From: an uncultured Eubacteriales bacterium
GTDB taxonomy: Bacteria; Bacillota; Clostridia; Peptostreptococcales; Anaerovoracaceae
Reading direction: 5' to 3'
NCBI GenBank assembly: GCA_902776725.1
Contig: CACYQX010000004.1
Location: 19,214-83,213, forward strand
Length of the DNA stretch: 64,000 bases
A model generated the notes under the pieces. That model was given only the letters and a program-made list of their open reading frames with translations, did no database searches and was not told where the DNA came from. Position 1 is the first letter of the stretch, and each line of letters opens with the position of its first letter. Below, piece by piece: positions 24,096 to 33,108 of the stretch. Position numbers and translations under genes: made by a program.

Positions 24096-25322
24096 ATGGA
24101 AAAAACGATAAATAAATACTTTGATATTTGCATTATAGGAGGCGGTGCAGCGGGAATGGTAGCCGGAATTGCGGCAGCTCGCAAGAATCCGTCTCTTTCT
24201 GTTGTTATAGTTGAGAAAATGGAGGCGCCTGGAAAGAAGGTTGCGGCCGCGGGAAACGGAAGATGCAATCTCTCCAATATCAAATCTCCCGAGTGGGAAA
24301 AGACGTCGGCGTTTTTCTCTTCGCTCGGACTTCTTACGCGCGTTGACTCGGAGGGAAGGGTTTATCCGCATTCCGAGGACGGAAGGGATGTCGCTCGCTG
24401 TCTCCTTGCTGAGGCAGAGTCACTCGGAATAGAGATTCTCACGAGACGTCAGGTAAGTGCGATAGAGAAGGTTGATGATGCGGAAGGCGATGCTGTATTT
24501 AGAATCACCGCAGTATTCAATAAACCAAAGGCTCATCACGCGAGCGCAGAGGACGCGGATATTCTTATTTCGGCAAAGAAGGTTCTTATTGCGACAGGCG
24601 GAAAATCAAAGCCGAAGCTCGGAACAACAGGTGACGGTTTTGCTCTTGCAAAATCTCTCGGACATAGCGTAAACAGATTGATTCCGATTCTTACGGGAGT
24701 TGAAACAGAAGAGGATATAAAATCTCTCGGGCTTTCGGGAATCAGAGAAAAATGCGCGGTATCGCTCTATAAGGATGGCAATATGGTTTTCTCGGACAGG
24801 GGAGAGCTTCAGTTTGCGGACTACGGAATTTCGGGAATCGTAGTCTTTGATATGACGAGATTTATGGATTTGGAAGATGGAGATACCGCGGGCTTTGCCG
24901 GGTATGAGGTTGCGGTTGATTTTCTCCCGGATTTCGACGATAATACATTGGCGCAGATGATTAGAGACAGGCTGTCGGCAGTTGATTCGAGTGAGCGCGC
25001 AAGAGAAGATATTCTTTGCTCGTGGGTGAAGAGTCCGATTGCCAAAGCGATTATGGGAACGGCAAGAACGGAAAGCGAAATTCTGCGCGGAATAAAATCC
25101 TTTACGCTTCACCCAAAGAATCTAAAGGGTTGGGAAATGGCGCAGGTTACACGCGGAGGAATTCCGCTTGGCGAAATAAATGAAGAAAGCGGCGAGTCAA
25201 AACTCGTACGTGATCTATACTTTGCGGGAGAGATCCTCGATGAAGATTTTCAGTGCGGAGGGTTTAACCTTCAGCACGCGTGGACGACAGGAATAAAAGC
25301 CGGAGAGGCGATAGCGGAATAA
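24096..25322 (+). CDS. HI0933/BaiN-family FAD-dependent oxidoreductase
   Basis: A 408-residue flavoprotein. The dinucleotide-binding motif 'CIIGGGAAGMVAGIAAA' begins near residue 11, followed by 'KKVAAAGNGRCNLSN', a diagnostic HI0933-family segment, and 'ATGGKSKPKLGTTGDGFALAKSLGH'. The C-terminal 'LYFAGEILDEDFQCGGFNLQHAWTTG' closes the FAD site. Relatives are annotated as aminoacetone oxidase or BaiN bile-acid enzymes, but real substrates are mostly unknown. The ATG at 24096 was preferred over the TTG at 24078 because it fits the family; neither has a clear ribosome site. The permease gene starts 3 bases after its stop. Confidence 0.85.
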   Translation: MEKTINKYFDICIIGGGAAGMVAGIAAARKNPSLSVVIVEKMEAPGKKVAAAGNGRCNLSNIKSPEWEKTSAFFSSLGLLTRVDSEGRVYPHSEDGRDVARCLLAEAESLGIEILTRRQVSAIEKVDDAEGDAVFRITAVFNKPKAHHASAEDADILISAKKVLIATGGKSKPKLGTTGDGFALAKSLGHSVNRLIPILTGVETEEDIKSLGLSGIREKCAVSLYKDGNMVFSDRGELQFADYGISGIVVFDMTRFMDLEDGDTAGFAGYEVAVDFLPDFDDNTLAQMIRDRLSAVDSSERAREDILCSWVKSPIAKAIMGTARTESEILRGIKSFTLHPKNLKGWEMAQVTRGGIPLGEINEESGESKLVRDLYFAGEILDEDFQCGGFNLQHAWTTGIKAGEAIAE

Positions 25323-25324
25323 TT

Positions 25325-26686
25325 ATGAGTGAACTTACGATATTTGCGGGAGCGCTATTCATAATTACATATGTTCTGATGTTCGCATTGCAGAAGTGGA
25401 GACCGTATATTGCGGTCATCTCTGCTATTATTTTTGTTGCGGTCGGAAGTATGGGACTCTTCCCCGGATATAAATATACTTTTGGTGAGGCGCTTTCGCA
25501 GATCGACTGGAACGTCCTTATGATGATTGCGGGAACCATGGGCACGGTATTCCTCTTTATCGAGTCTGGCATGCCAAAGCTTATGAGCGACGTGCTCGTT
25601 GCAAAGCTCCACAGCGTCAAATGGCTGATAGTCGTACTTTCGCTCTTTGCGGGAATCATATCTGCATTCGTGGACAATGTTGCGACGGTTCTCATGGTTG
25701 CACCGGTTGCAATCGCTCTTTGCAAGGAACTCAAGATTTCACCTGTTCCTGCGATAATATGCATTTCGATTTCATCGAATCTTCAGGGCGCTGCAACGCT
25801 TGTCGGGGATACTACATCGATACTTCTCGCAAAGGCCGCAGAGCTCGACTTTATGGATTTCTTCTTTGTTGAAGGAAAGGCAGGAATGTTCTGGGTTACC
25901 GAAATCGGGGCACTCGCGAGCGCGCTGATTATTCTGTTCAAGCTTCGCAAGGAGAACGATTCCGTCTATGTTATGGAGCGCGGAAAAGTGGAAGACAAAG
26001 TTCCGACGGCGCTTCTTCTCCTTACGGTTCTCACGCTTATCGCGACATCATTCATACCGTACAAAGACCACGCTGCGACGGGCGGATTCTATAAACCGGA
26101 CATAAGCAATGGACTTATCTGCATATTCTATTTCTTGATTGGAATTATTCATACGCTCAGAAAGAATAAGAATGCATCGACAATTCTAAGGGCGATAAAG
26201 GAGCTCGACTATTATACGCTGGCACTCCTTGCGGGTCTCTTTGTTGTAATCGGCGGAATCACCAAAGCCGGAATTATAGATATGATAGGAAACGCTCTTG
26301 CGGGCCTTGGCGGAAGCGGAAGCAGACTGTCCGTCTTCATCGTATATACGATAATAGTATGGGCATCGGTGCTTGCATCAGCCTTCATTGACAATATTCC
26401 GTATACTGCGACCATGCTTCCGGTAGTTGCGGTTGTGACTGAGAGACTGATGAATGCGGGAGGACTCGAGATTCACCCGAACCTTCTGTACTTTGGACTC
26501 CTCGTTGGTGCGACGCTCGGAGGAAATATAACTCCGATAGGCGCGAGTGCAAATATCGCGGGTCTCGGAATTCTAAGAAAAGAAGGACACGAGGTAGGAA
26601 CAAAAGAATTCATGTCCTACAGCGTGCCCTTTACACTGGCTGCGGTAATAACCGGATACCTTCTCGTATGGTTTATCTGGATGTAA
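25325..26686 (+). CDS. ArsB/NhaD/SLC13-type ion transporter
   Basis: A 453-residue integral membrane protein with about eleven helices in two inverted halves. The paired re-entrant motifs 'AFVDNVATVLMVAP' in the first half and 'AFIDNIPYTATMLPVV' in the second, with 'GGNITPIGASANIAGLG' after it, mark the ion-transporter superfamily that includes ArsB, NhaD and SLC13. The substrate (Na+/H+, arsenite or a dicarboxylate) cannot be told apart here; no arsR or arsA is near. It follows the flavoprotein with 2 bases between, and converges on gpmI with a 10-base gap and no convincing terminator. Confidence 0.83.
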   Translation: MSELTIFAGALFIITYVLMFALQKWRPYIAVISAIIFVAVGSMGLFPGYKYTFGEALSQIDWNVLMMIAGTMGTVFLFIESGMPKLMSDVLVAKLHSVKWLIVVLSLFAGIISAFVDNVATVLMVAPVAIALCKELKISPVPAIICISISSNLQGAATLVGDTTSILLAKAAELDFMDFFFVEGKAGMFWVTEIGALASALIILFKLRKENDSVYVMERGKVEDKVPTALLLLTVLTLIATSFIPYKDHAATGGFYKPDISNGLICIFYFLIGIIHTLRKNKNASTILRAIKELDYYTLALLAGLFVVIGGITKAGIIDMIGNALAGLGGSGSRLSVFIVYTIIVWASVLASAFIDNIPYTATMLPVVAVVTERLMNAGGLEIHPNLLYFGLLVGATLGGNITPIGASANIAGLGILRKEGHEVGTKEFMSYSVPFTLAAVITGYLLVWFIWM

Positions 26687-26696
26687 TAGTTAAGAT

Positions 26697-28232
26697 TTAT
26701 TTAACCAAACTCTTTCCCGTCATCTCAGGCGGGATTTTTATTCCCATGAGATCGAGCATTGTCGGTGCGATGTCACAGAGTCTTCCTCCGTCCGCGAGAG
26801 GGGATGCATCTTCCGCTATGTGAAGAAGCGGAACCTGATTGAGCGAGTGGCTCGTAACGACATTTCCTTCTTTGTCGAGCATTACGTCAGCATTTCCGTG
26901 GTCTGCGGTTAAGAGAATCTGTCCGCCTTTTCCGAGGACTGCTTCTACAATTCTCGGAACGCATGCGTCCAGAGTTTCTATCGCTTTAATCGCGGCCTCC
27001 ATAATGCCGGTGTGCCCAACCATATCCGCATTCGCGAAGTTAAGAATTATGACATCGTATTTATCTGAAGCGATTGCCTGAATTACTTGCTCCGTAACCT
27101 GGTATGCGCTCATCTCGGGCTGCAGGTCATAGGTTGCGACCTTTGGTGAGGGAACGAGGATGCGGTCCTCGTTTTTATTGGGTTCCTCGACGCCTCCGTT
27201 AAAGAAAAATGTTACGTGCGCATATTTTTCGGTTTCCGCTATCCTGAGCTGCGTGAGTCCGAGGTTGGAAATATATTCACCGAAAGTGTTTTCGAGTCTT
27301 TCCGGTGGATACGCCACGCTCACATTGGGCATGGTCGCATCGTACTCGGTCATGCAGACATAGTTTATCGAATCGAGTTTGGCGGTTCTCTCGAATCCGT
27401 CAAAATCATCGTCCACAAATGCTCGCGTGATTTCGCGCGCTCTGTCGGGGCGGAAGTTATACATTATCATGGAATCTCCGTCCTGAACCGCGAGGCTTCC
27501 TTCGTCAACAAAGTCTCCTCCGACGCAGGTAGGGATTACAAACTCGTCGTTCTCATCGTTTGCATAGGCGATGTCCATAGCTTCCATGGCAGAAGTCGCT
27601 GTGCGACCTTTTCGTAACGTCATAGCATCATAGGCGAGCCGGACTCTGTCCCAGCGCTTATCTCTATCCATCGCATAATAGCGACCGGAAATCAAAACTA
27701 TCTTACCGAGACCGATTTCTTTCATATAGCTCTCGAGGTCTTCGATATATTCCTTTGCGCAGCGAGGAGGGACGTCTCTTCCGTCGAGGAAGGCGTGAAC
27801 ATATACTGTTTCGAGGCCGCGCAGCTTGGCCATCTTGATGAGCGCCTTAAGGTGATCTATATGGCTGTGAACTCCGCCGTCGGAAAGAAGTCCGAGAAGG
27901 TGGAGAGCTTTTCCTCTTGTGAGTGCACTATCCATGGCGGATGCCAGAACTTTGTTGTCAAAGAAAGAACCGTCAGAGATGGCATTGCTGATTAGCGAAA
28001 GATCCTGATAGACGATTCGTCCCGCTCCTATGTTTAGGTGTCCGACCTCGGAGTTTCCCATTTGGCCGTCGGGGAGACCGACAGAGGAACCGGAAGCATC
28101 TAGCTTTGTTCCCGGGTAGCGTGCAAATATATCGTCGAGATTTGGCTTATAGGCCTGCGCGATTGCGTTTCCGTAGGAATCTCCGTTTAAGCCGAATCCG
28201 TCAAGTATCATTAACATTGTAGGTCTTTTCAT
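26697..28232 (-). CDS. gpmI: 2,3-bisphosphoglycerate-independent phosphoglycerate mutase
   Basis: A 511-residue Mn2+-dependent glycolytic enzyme that interconverts 3- and 2-phosphoglycerate. 'MLMILDGFGLN' holds the first metal Asp and 'GNSEVGHLNIGAGR' the catalytic Ser; 'TADHGNADVM' near residue 440 gives later metal ligands. The ATG at 28232 has GGAGG 8 bases upstream; an ATG 15 bases earlier overlaps that site and is unlikely. TATAAT on the minus strand (28253-28258) is the probable -10. Confidence 0.97.
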   Translation of the reverse strand: MKRPTMLMILDGFGLNGDSYGNAIAQAYKPNLDDIFARYPGTKLDASGSSVGLPDGQMGNSEVGHLNIGAGRIVYQDLSLISNAISDGSFFDNKVLASAMDSALTRGKALHLLGLLSDGGVHSHIDHLKALIKMAKLRGLETVYVHAFLDGRDVPPRCAKEYIEDLESYMKEIGLGKIVLISGRYYAMDRDKRWDRVRLAYDAMTLRKGRTATSAMEAMDIAYANDENDEFVIPTCVGGDFVDEGSLAVQDGDSMIMYNFRPDRAREITRAFVDDDFDGFERTAKLDSINYVCMTEYDATMPNVSVAYPPERLENTFGEYISNLGLTQLRIAETEKYAHVTFFFNGGVEEPNKNEDRILVPSPKVATYDLQPEMSAYQVTEQVIQAIASDKYDVIILNFANADMVGHTGIMEAAIKAIETLDACVPRIVEAVLGKGGQILLTADHGNADVMLDKEGNVVTSHSLNQVPLLHIAEDASPLADGGRLCDIAPTMLDLMGIKIPPEMTGKSLVK

Positions 28233-28252
28233 AAATAAATCCTCCATAAAGT

Positions 28253-28258
28253 ATTATA
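28253..28258 (-). promoter_or_regulatory. -10 element of gpmI
   Basis: A perfect TATAAT on the minus strand, 21 bases before the gpmI ATG. No convincing -35 lies at 16-18 bases. Confidence 0.5.
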
Positions 28259-28335
28259 CACATTTTTTGCGCTTAGTACCAAAAAGCGTATTTATACGAA
28301 TCAAAAACAGACGAAAAGATGGTAAAATATTAAAT

Positions 28336-31300
28336 ATGAAGAACGAATCGATAGTAGACGAAAAAACGAATAAGAGTATTGATAAGAGCGATGCCGCGGC
28401 TTTGGTGCCTGACGGTCCGAGGTGGACGCCAAAACAGCTCGAGGCCATAGAGCGAAGGAAGGAGAATCTTCTCGTTGCCGCCGCTGCGGGCTCCGGCAAG
28501 ACGAGCGTAATGGTCGAACGCGTCAAACGCATGGTTTGTGACGAGGGTATTCCGGTTGAGGATATCCTTGTTGTTACGTTTACAAATGCTGCTGCAGCGG
28601 AGATGAAGGACAGGATAAGAAAGGCCCTGATCGATGCGGTTGATGCGGAGGATCCAAATACCGATAGGAGCAGGAAGCTTCGCGAGCAGATCAGAAATCT
28701 TCCGCTTGCTCAGATAAGTACGTTCCATGCTTTTGGCATGTCGGTTATCAAACGCTTCTTCTATCTTACGGATATGGATCCAGGAACGAGAGTGGGAGAG
28801 GAAACCGAGTTCGCGATCCTCAAGGAGAACGCTCTCGACGCGCTCTTGGAAGAAGAATTCGAAAAAGCGGAGCCTTCTTTCATAGAGTTTATGGACAATT
28901 ACAGTGGTGACAGGAGCGACTATAAGGTTAGGATGCTCATTCTCGATGCCGCCGGAAAAATATATGCAATGCCTCACGGCATGGATTGGGCGTACGATCG
29001 CGTTAAGGAGATGGAAGATATCAGAAACTCCTTTGGCGAAACGGGCCTTTGGAGGATTCTGAAGGAAGATATAGGAGCAAAACTCGAAAAGGCAATCGCC
29101 CTTACCAAGAGGGCCGCAGATATTCTTTGCGATGCCGGAATTGACGAGAAGGCTGAGCAGCTTCGTGCGGAGGAAATAGCAAAGTACGAAGAGGTGCTCG
29201 CCATATTCGGAAGCACACGCTCTGCGGAAGAAATAATGAAAGAAGCCTCAACAATCCTAAACGCAAAGATACCGAATCTAACTGCGCCAAAGGGGGAGCT
29301 TGCGGAGGTATATAAAAGCATCCAATCCTCATTCCAGGGTCCAAGGGACGAAGCTCGCAAGATAATAAGGACGGAGCTTGTAAAGCCGTATTTTGCAAGC
29401 GATATTTCGGATTTGTTTACTGAGGTGGAGCTCGATGCGGTTCCACTAAAGGAACTCCTGAGACTGGTTGAACGCTTTACGGAGCTATATGCAGAGGAAA
29501 AGCGCGATGCGGGGTTGATGGATTTTGACGATATCGAGCGTTATACGTTTGCAATTCTTGAAAACGATGAGGCCTGCGAGTATTACAGGAGCAGGCTCAA
29601 ATATATCTTTGTTGACGAATATCAGGATACGAATTTGATGCAGGAGGCCATCATAAGCCGCATCAAAGGAAGCGATAATCTGTTCATGGTCGGAGATATC
29701 AAGCAGAGCATCTATAAATTCCGTCTTGCGGAACCGTCGATATTCCAGGGAAAATACGAGCGCTTCAAATCGGGCGAGGAAGAAAGCTCGGCAGTCGTGG
29801 ATCTAAACAGAAACCACAGGAGCAAGAAGACCATAGTAGATTTTATCAATGGAATCTTTAGGCCTCTTATGGCGGGCTACGATAAGGATGCCGAACTTTA
29901 TTGCGGAATCGATTATGACGGTGAGCTTCTGCGCGAGCCCGAGATACATATCGTGATGGCATCTGAGGACGCAGCGCCCAAAGAAGAACCCGACAGTAAT
30001 TCCGAGGCTTGGGACAAGGTGTATCTTGAGGCAAAACATGTTGCCAGGATTATCAAAGAAAATCTCGGGAAGCCGTTCATGGACAGCAAGGCAAAGGCTC
30101 CGCACGAAAGGCCGCTCGAAAAGAGGGATATAGTTGTTCTTATGAGAAGCGTCTCGAACTATGCGGGTCTATACAGTCAGGCACTCGAGGAAGAGGGAAT
30201 AGATGCCTACCTTGAGGGTGATGACGGGTATTTTGACACGCTTGAAATCGGCGCGTTTATAAATCTGCTTACGGTAATCGACAATATCAATCAGGACGTG
30301 CCGCTTCTCAGCGTTCTCCACTCCGGTATATTCGGCTTCACATCAAAGGAACTCGCCGAGATAAGGGTGCTTTGCAGAAACGGAAGCTTTGCGGATGCGT
30401 TTACAAATCTCGCAAAGTCAGAAGATTATGAGGAAGAGACGGATGCGGAGAAGGCAGGAGCAATAACAACGGACGAAAAGCAGAAGCTAATAACAAAATG
30501 CAAGGCTGTGCTCGAAAAGATTTCCTATTGGCAGGATCTTTCTCTCGCTATGCCGCTCGATAAATATATTTGGAGACTTATGCTCGAGAGCAATTGCTAT
30601 GTTTCGATGGGGGCTCTTCCGAGAGGCGGCGCGCGCCAGGCAAATCTCAGGGCACTCTGCGATATGGCTGAAAAATATGCCGCTGAGAGGCAGGCTACTC
30701 TCTACGGATTCCTCAATTACGTAAGTGCGGTCAAGGCAGGAAACGTAAAGATTCCGGAGGTCAGTGCGCTTGGCGAGGGAGATGACGTTGTTCGCATAAT
30801 GACAATCCACAAGAGCAAAGGTCTCGAATTCCCGATGGTTATAATAAGCGGGTTGGGTAGCTCAAAGACATATGGGCGCGGAGGCACTTTCCGCCTTCAT
30901 AAGGACATAGGGCTTGCGCTTACTCTTAAGTCGGGCAAGGAGCATTGGAAAAAAGATGTCCTGCTCCAATCCATGATAAAATCGCGCGCTCAGCAGGAAG
31001 AGATTGAAGAGGAGATAAGAGTTCTCTATGTTGCGCTTACGAGAGCGAGGGACATCCTCTACCTTGTCGGATACGAGGATAAGGACATAGATGAGTTTGC
31101 GGAAAACGGTATTATATCAACCTCTCAATATATGAAGATGATAATTCCGGGTCACGATTATAAAGTGTTCCATGTAAGCGCAGAGTCGGAAGTATCTGAT
31201 AAAGAGATTGTATCTCCGGTGGAGCGTTTTGATATTCCTGAGCTTACCGAGGAAAAGAAAGAAGCGATATTGGCTCAGCTGAATTACAGATATCCTTTTG

Positions 31301-31971
31301 AGGAAGCGCGCAAACTGAAGTCAAAGTATTCGGTAAGCGAACTAAATAAGTCCGATGCGAAAGAGGCGGATGGTGAAGGCGTACGGCCGCAAAGGACATT
31401 CTTTGTTGCTTCAAACAGCGAAGATGTAGGCGGAATCCTTGCTGACATCACTGCCGCTGAGCGCGGAACGGCATATCATAAGGTGTTTGAGAGACTTGAT
31501 TTTGCCAAGGCGTCTGACGAAGGATATATAGATGCAGAGCTCAATATCATGGAAGAGAAAGGGATTCTCTCCGAAGAGGAAAAAGCTGCGGTCGAAGTAG
31601 ATAGGATAAAGGCTTTCTTTGAAACGGATATCGGAAGACGGGCAGCGGCCGCGGCCACGCGTGGCATGCTCGAAAAGGAGAGACCTTTCACGCTCGTAAT
31701 AGACAAGGACGGACATGACGTCCTTGTTCAGGGCGTAATAGACTGCTATTTCAGGGAAGAGATTGACGGAGAACTCAGAACGGTCCTCCTGGATTACAAG
31801 AGCAACAAAGTCAGAAAAGACCTTCCAATCGAGGAGGAAATCAAGAGACTTTCGGATATGTATAGGAAGCAGCTTGAGATATATCGCATAGCGCTTACCG
31901 AAGCCGGGCTCGTGCCTGTTGACGATGCATATCTATATCTTCTGGATATAGGGCGGGCCATCTCGGTGTGA
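28336..31971 (+). CDS. addA: AddA subunit of ATP-dependent helicase-nuclease
   Basis: A 1211-residue UvrD/Rep-type helicase fused to a RecB-family nuclease. Walker A AAGSGKT (residues 50-56), 'VDEYQDTNLMQ' (Walker B), 'GDIKQSIYKFR' and 'VALTRARDILYL' are helicase motifs; near the C-terminus 'VQGVIDCYF...LLDYKSNK' is the PD-(D/E)XK site. With AddB it processes double-strand ends to Chi sites for recombination repair. The ATG at 28336 gives the normal family N-terminus; the open frame upstream has only a TTG. addB, its usual upstream partner, is not here; gpmI is. Confidence 0.95.
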   Translation: MKNESIVDEKTNKSIDKSDAAALVPDGPRWTPKQLEAIERRKENLLVAAAAGSGKTSVMVERVKRMVCDEGIPVEDILVVTFTNAAAAEMKDRIRKALIDAVDAEDPNTDRSRKLREQIRNLPLAQISTFHAFGMSVIKRFFYLTDMDPGTRVGEETEFAILKENALDALLEEEFEKAEPSFIEFMDNYSGDRSDYKVRMLILDAAGKIYAMPHGMDWAYDRVKEMEDIRNSFGETGLWRILKEDIGAKLEKAIALTKRAADILCDAGIDEKAEQLRAEEIAKYEEVLAIFGSTRSAEEIMKEASTILNAKIPNLTAPKGELAEVYKSIQSSFQGPRDEARKIIRTELVKPYFASDISDLFTEVELDAVPLKELLRLVERFTELYAEEKRDAGLMDFDDIERYTFAILENDEACEYYRSRLKYIFVDEYQDTNLMQEAIISRIKGSDNLFMVGDIKQSIYKFRLAEPSIFQGKYERFKSGEEESSAVVDLNRNHRSKKTIVDFINGIFRPLMAGYDKDAELYCGIDYDGELLREPEIHIVMASEDAAPKEEPDSNSEAWDKVYLEAKHVARIIKENLGKPFMDSKAKAPHERPLEKRDIVVLMRSVSNYAGLYSQALEEEGIDAYLEGDDGYFDTLEIGAFINLLTVIDNINQDVPLLSVLHSGIFGFTSKELAEIRVLCRNGSFADAFTNLAKSEDYEEETDAEKAGAITTDEKQKLITKCKAVLEKISYWQDLSLAMPLDKYIWRLMLESNCYVSMGALPRGGARQANLRALCDMAEKYAAERQATLYGFLNYVSAVKAGNVKIPEVSALGEGDDVVRIMTIHKSKGLEFPMVIISGLGSSKTYGRGGTFRLHKDIGLALTLKSGKEHWKKDVLLQSMIKSRAQQEEIEEEIRVLYVALTRARDILYLVGYEDKDIDEFAENGIISTSQYMKMIIPGHDYKVFHVSAESEVSDKEIVSPVERFDIPELTEEKKEAILAQLNYRYPFEEARKLKSKYSVSELNKSDAKEADGEGVRPQRTFFVASNSEDVGGILADITAAERGTAYHKVFERLDFAKASDEGYIDAELNIMEEKGILSEEEKAAVEVDRIKAFFETDIGRRAAAAATRGMLEKERPFTLVIDKDGHDVLVQGVIDCYFREEIDGELRTVLLDYKSNKVRKDLPIEEEIKRLSDMYRKQLEIYRIALTEAGLVPVDDAYLYLLDIGRAISV

Positions 31972-31976
31972 GCATA

Positions 31977-32005
31977 TTGACTTTTGGTCCGCGGAGTACT
32001 AACAT
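31977..32005 (+). promoter_or_regulatory. Promoter of the ribU riboswitch transcript
   Basis: TTGACT (31977-31982), 17-base spacer, TAACAT (32000-32005), placed directly after the addA stop and about 18 bases before the aptamer. Confidence 0.75.
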
Positions 32006-32022
32006 ACTAAACATAATAGAAC

Positions 32023-32159
32023 TATCTTTGAGGCAGGTGTAATTCCTGACCGGTGGTAAAAGTCCACAAACCTTGCGGGTGTGCCCGCATGGCCGATCCG
32101 GTGAAATTCCGGAACCGACGGTGTTCGTCAGATGACGTCAGTCCGGATGGGAAAAGATG
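32023..32159 (+). promoter_or_regulatory. FMN riboswitch (RFN element) aptamer
   Basis: The conserved RFN segments appear in order: 'ATCTTTGAGGCAGGTG', 'ATTCCTGACCGG', 'GCCGATCCGGTGAAATTCC', 'GGAACCGACGG', and 'AGTCCGGATGGGAAAAGAT', with ATCTTT (32024) and AAAGAT (32153) closing P1. It binds FMN and controls the downstream riboflavin transporter. Confidence 0.96.
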
Positions 32160-32174
32160 GACCAATGTTATCGG

Positions 32175-32229
32175 ATACCTTTTATTTGGGCGATGATTAC
32201 GGTTCATCGCGAAATAGGAGGTATTTTTT
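32175..32229 (+). promoter_or_regulatory. Riboswitch expression platform: SD-sequestering hairpin with T-tract
   Basis: ATACCTTTTATTT (32175-32187) pairs with AAATAGGAGGTAT (32212-32224) through 13 bp with two G-U pairs, capped by an inner 7-bp GCGATGA/TCATCGC hairpin (32190-32210). The helix buries the AGGAGG ribosome site of ribU and is followed by six T residues, so it could block translation, transcription, or both. Confidence 0.75.
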
Positions 32230-32230
32230 A

Positions 32231-32899
32231 ATGCAAACAGGAAGAAAAACAAAACTCGATACCAAGGCCTTTGCGGTAATGGGAATGCTATCTGCAATCG
32301 CCTTTGTTGCAAAATTGATTTCAAACGTATTCCCGATGGTTTCGGGATTTCTGTCCTTTGATCTTAAGGACGTAATCATAGTGATTGCAGGTTTCATGAT
32401 GGGACCCGTGGCGTCGGTCCTTATTTCCATCGTCGTATCCTTTGTCGAGATGGTAACGATAAGCATGACGGGTCCGATTGGGTTTTTGATGAACGTACTC
32501 GCAAGCTGCGCATTCGCAGTCACCGCATCGGTTATCTATCACAGAAACAGGAAGATGAGTGGAGCAGTAACCGGACTCCTTGCGGGAGTGCTCGTCATGA
32601 CCGGAGTAATGATTCTTTGGAACTGGCTGATTACGCCGCTCTATATGGGCGTTCCGAGAGAAGTTGTTGAGGGGATGCTTCTTCCGGTATTCCTTCCGTT
32701 CAACCTGGTCAAAGGCGGCATTAACGCAACGCTCGCCATGATCCTCTATAAACCGATTGTTGGTGCCCTTAGAAAGGCGCGCCTCATAGAGGATGGCGGG
32801 GTAGGAAATAGAACGACCAAATGGGGCGTGCTGGCGGTTTCGCTAGTGCTACTTGCGACATTTGTTCTTTTGGGCCTCGTGCTCGCAGGAGTAATTTAA
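32231..32899 (+). CDS. ribU: ECF transporter riboflavin-binding component RibU
   Basis: A 222-residue S-component of an energy-coupling factor transporter with about six helices. The N-terminal 'AVMGMLSAIAFVAKLI', 'GFLSFDLKDVIIVIAGFMMGP' and 'NWLITPLYMGVP' segments fit RibU. It captures riboflavin and works with the shared EcfA-A'-T module, which is not in this window. The FMN riboswitch directly upstream is strong evidence for the substrate. AGGAGG lies 9 bases before the ATG inside the switch helix. A terminator and the hsp20 promoter follow. Confidence 0.95.
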   Translation: MQTGRKTKLDTKAFAVMGMLSAIAFVAKLISNVFPMVSGFLSFDLKDVIIVIAGFMMGPVASVLISIVVSFVEMVTISMTGPIGFLMNVLASCAFAVTASVIYHRNRKMSGAVTGLLAGVLVMTGVMILWNWLITPLYMGVPREVVEGMLLPVFLPFNLVKGGINATLAMILYKPIVGALRKARLIEDGGVGNRTTKWGVLAVSLVLLATFVLLGLVLAGVI

Positions 32900-32913
32900 T
32901 TGAAAAGTCAACG

Positions 32914-32950
32914 TTTTCCCGCTTGTAAAAAGAGCGGGAAAAATTTTCCG
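32914..32950 (+). terminator. Terminator after ribU
   Basis: TTTTCCCGCT/AGCGGGAAAA stem (10 bp, 9-base loop) followed by a mixed A/T run. Confidence 0.75.
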
Positions 32951-32956
32951 GAATAA

Positions 32957-32983
32957 TTAGCACTCACCACTTGACAGTGCTAA
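32957..32983. promoter_or_regulatory. CIRCE operator (HrcA binding site)
   Basis: TTAGCACTC, nine bases, CAGTGCTAA. This is the CIRCE inverted repeat with one mismatch (C for G at the first base of the right arm). It overlaps the -35 box, so HrcA would repress the gene until heat shock. Confidence 0.93.
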
Positions 32984-32998
32984 CAAAAGTGCTATAAT
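32971..32998 (+). promoter_or_regulatory. hsp20 promoter
   Basis: Consensus TTGACA (32971-32976), 16-base spacer, consensus TATAAT (32993-32998). Confidence 0.93.
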
Positions 32999-33003
32999 GA
33001 GGG

Positions 33004-33021
33004 TGCCAAAGGGGTTTGGCA
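33004..33021 (+). other. 5'-end hairpin of the hsp20 leader
   Basis: TGCCAAA-GGGG-TTTGGCA, a perfect 7-bp stem at the predicted transcription start; it may stabilise the mRNA. The leader then runs about 90 bases to the start codon without a known RNA thermometer motif. Confidence 0.6.
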
Positions 33022-33108
33022 AATATTTTAAAGACACACGCGAGGCTTTGGAAATCCCGCCGAAGTCGCAGGAAACCGGGCCGAGCGCAGAATAATGGAG
33101 GTAGAAAG

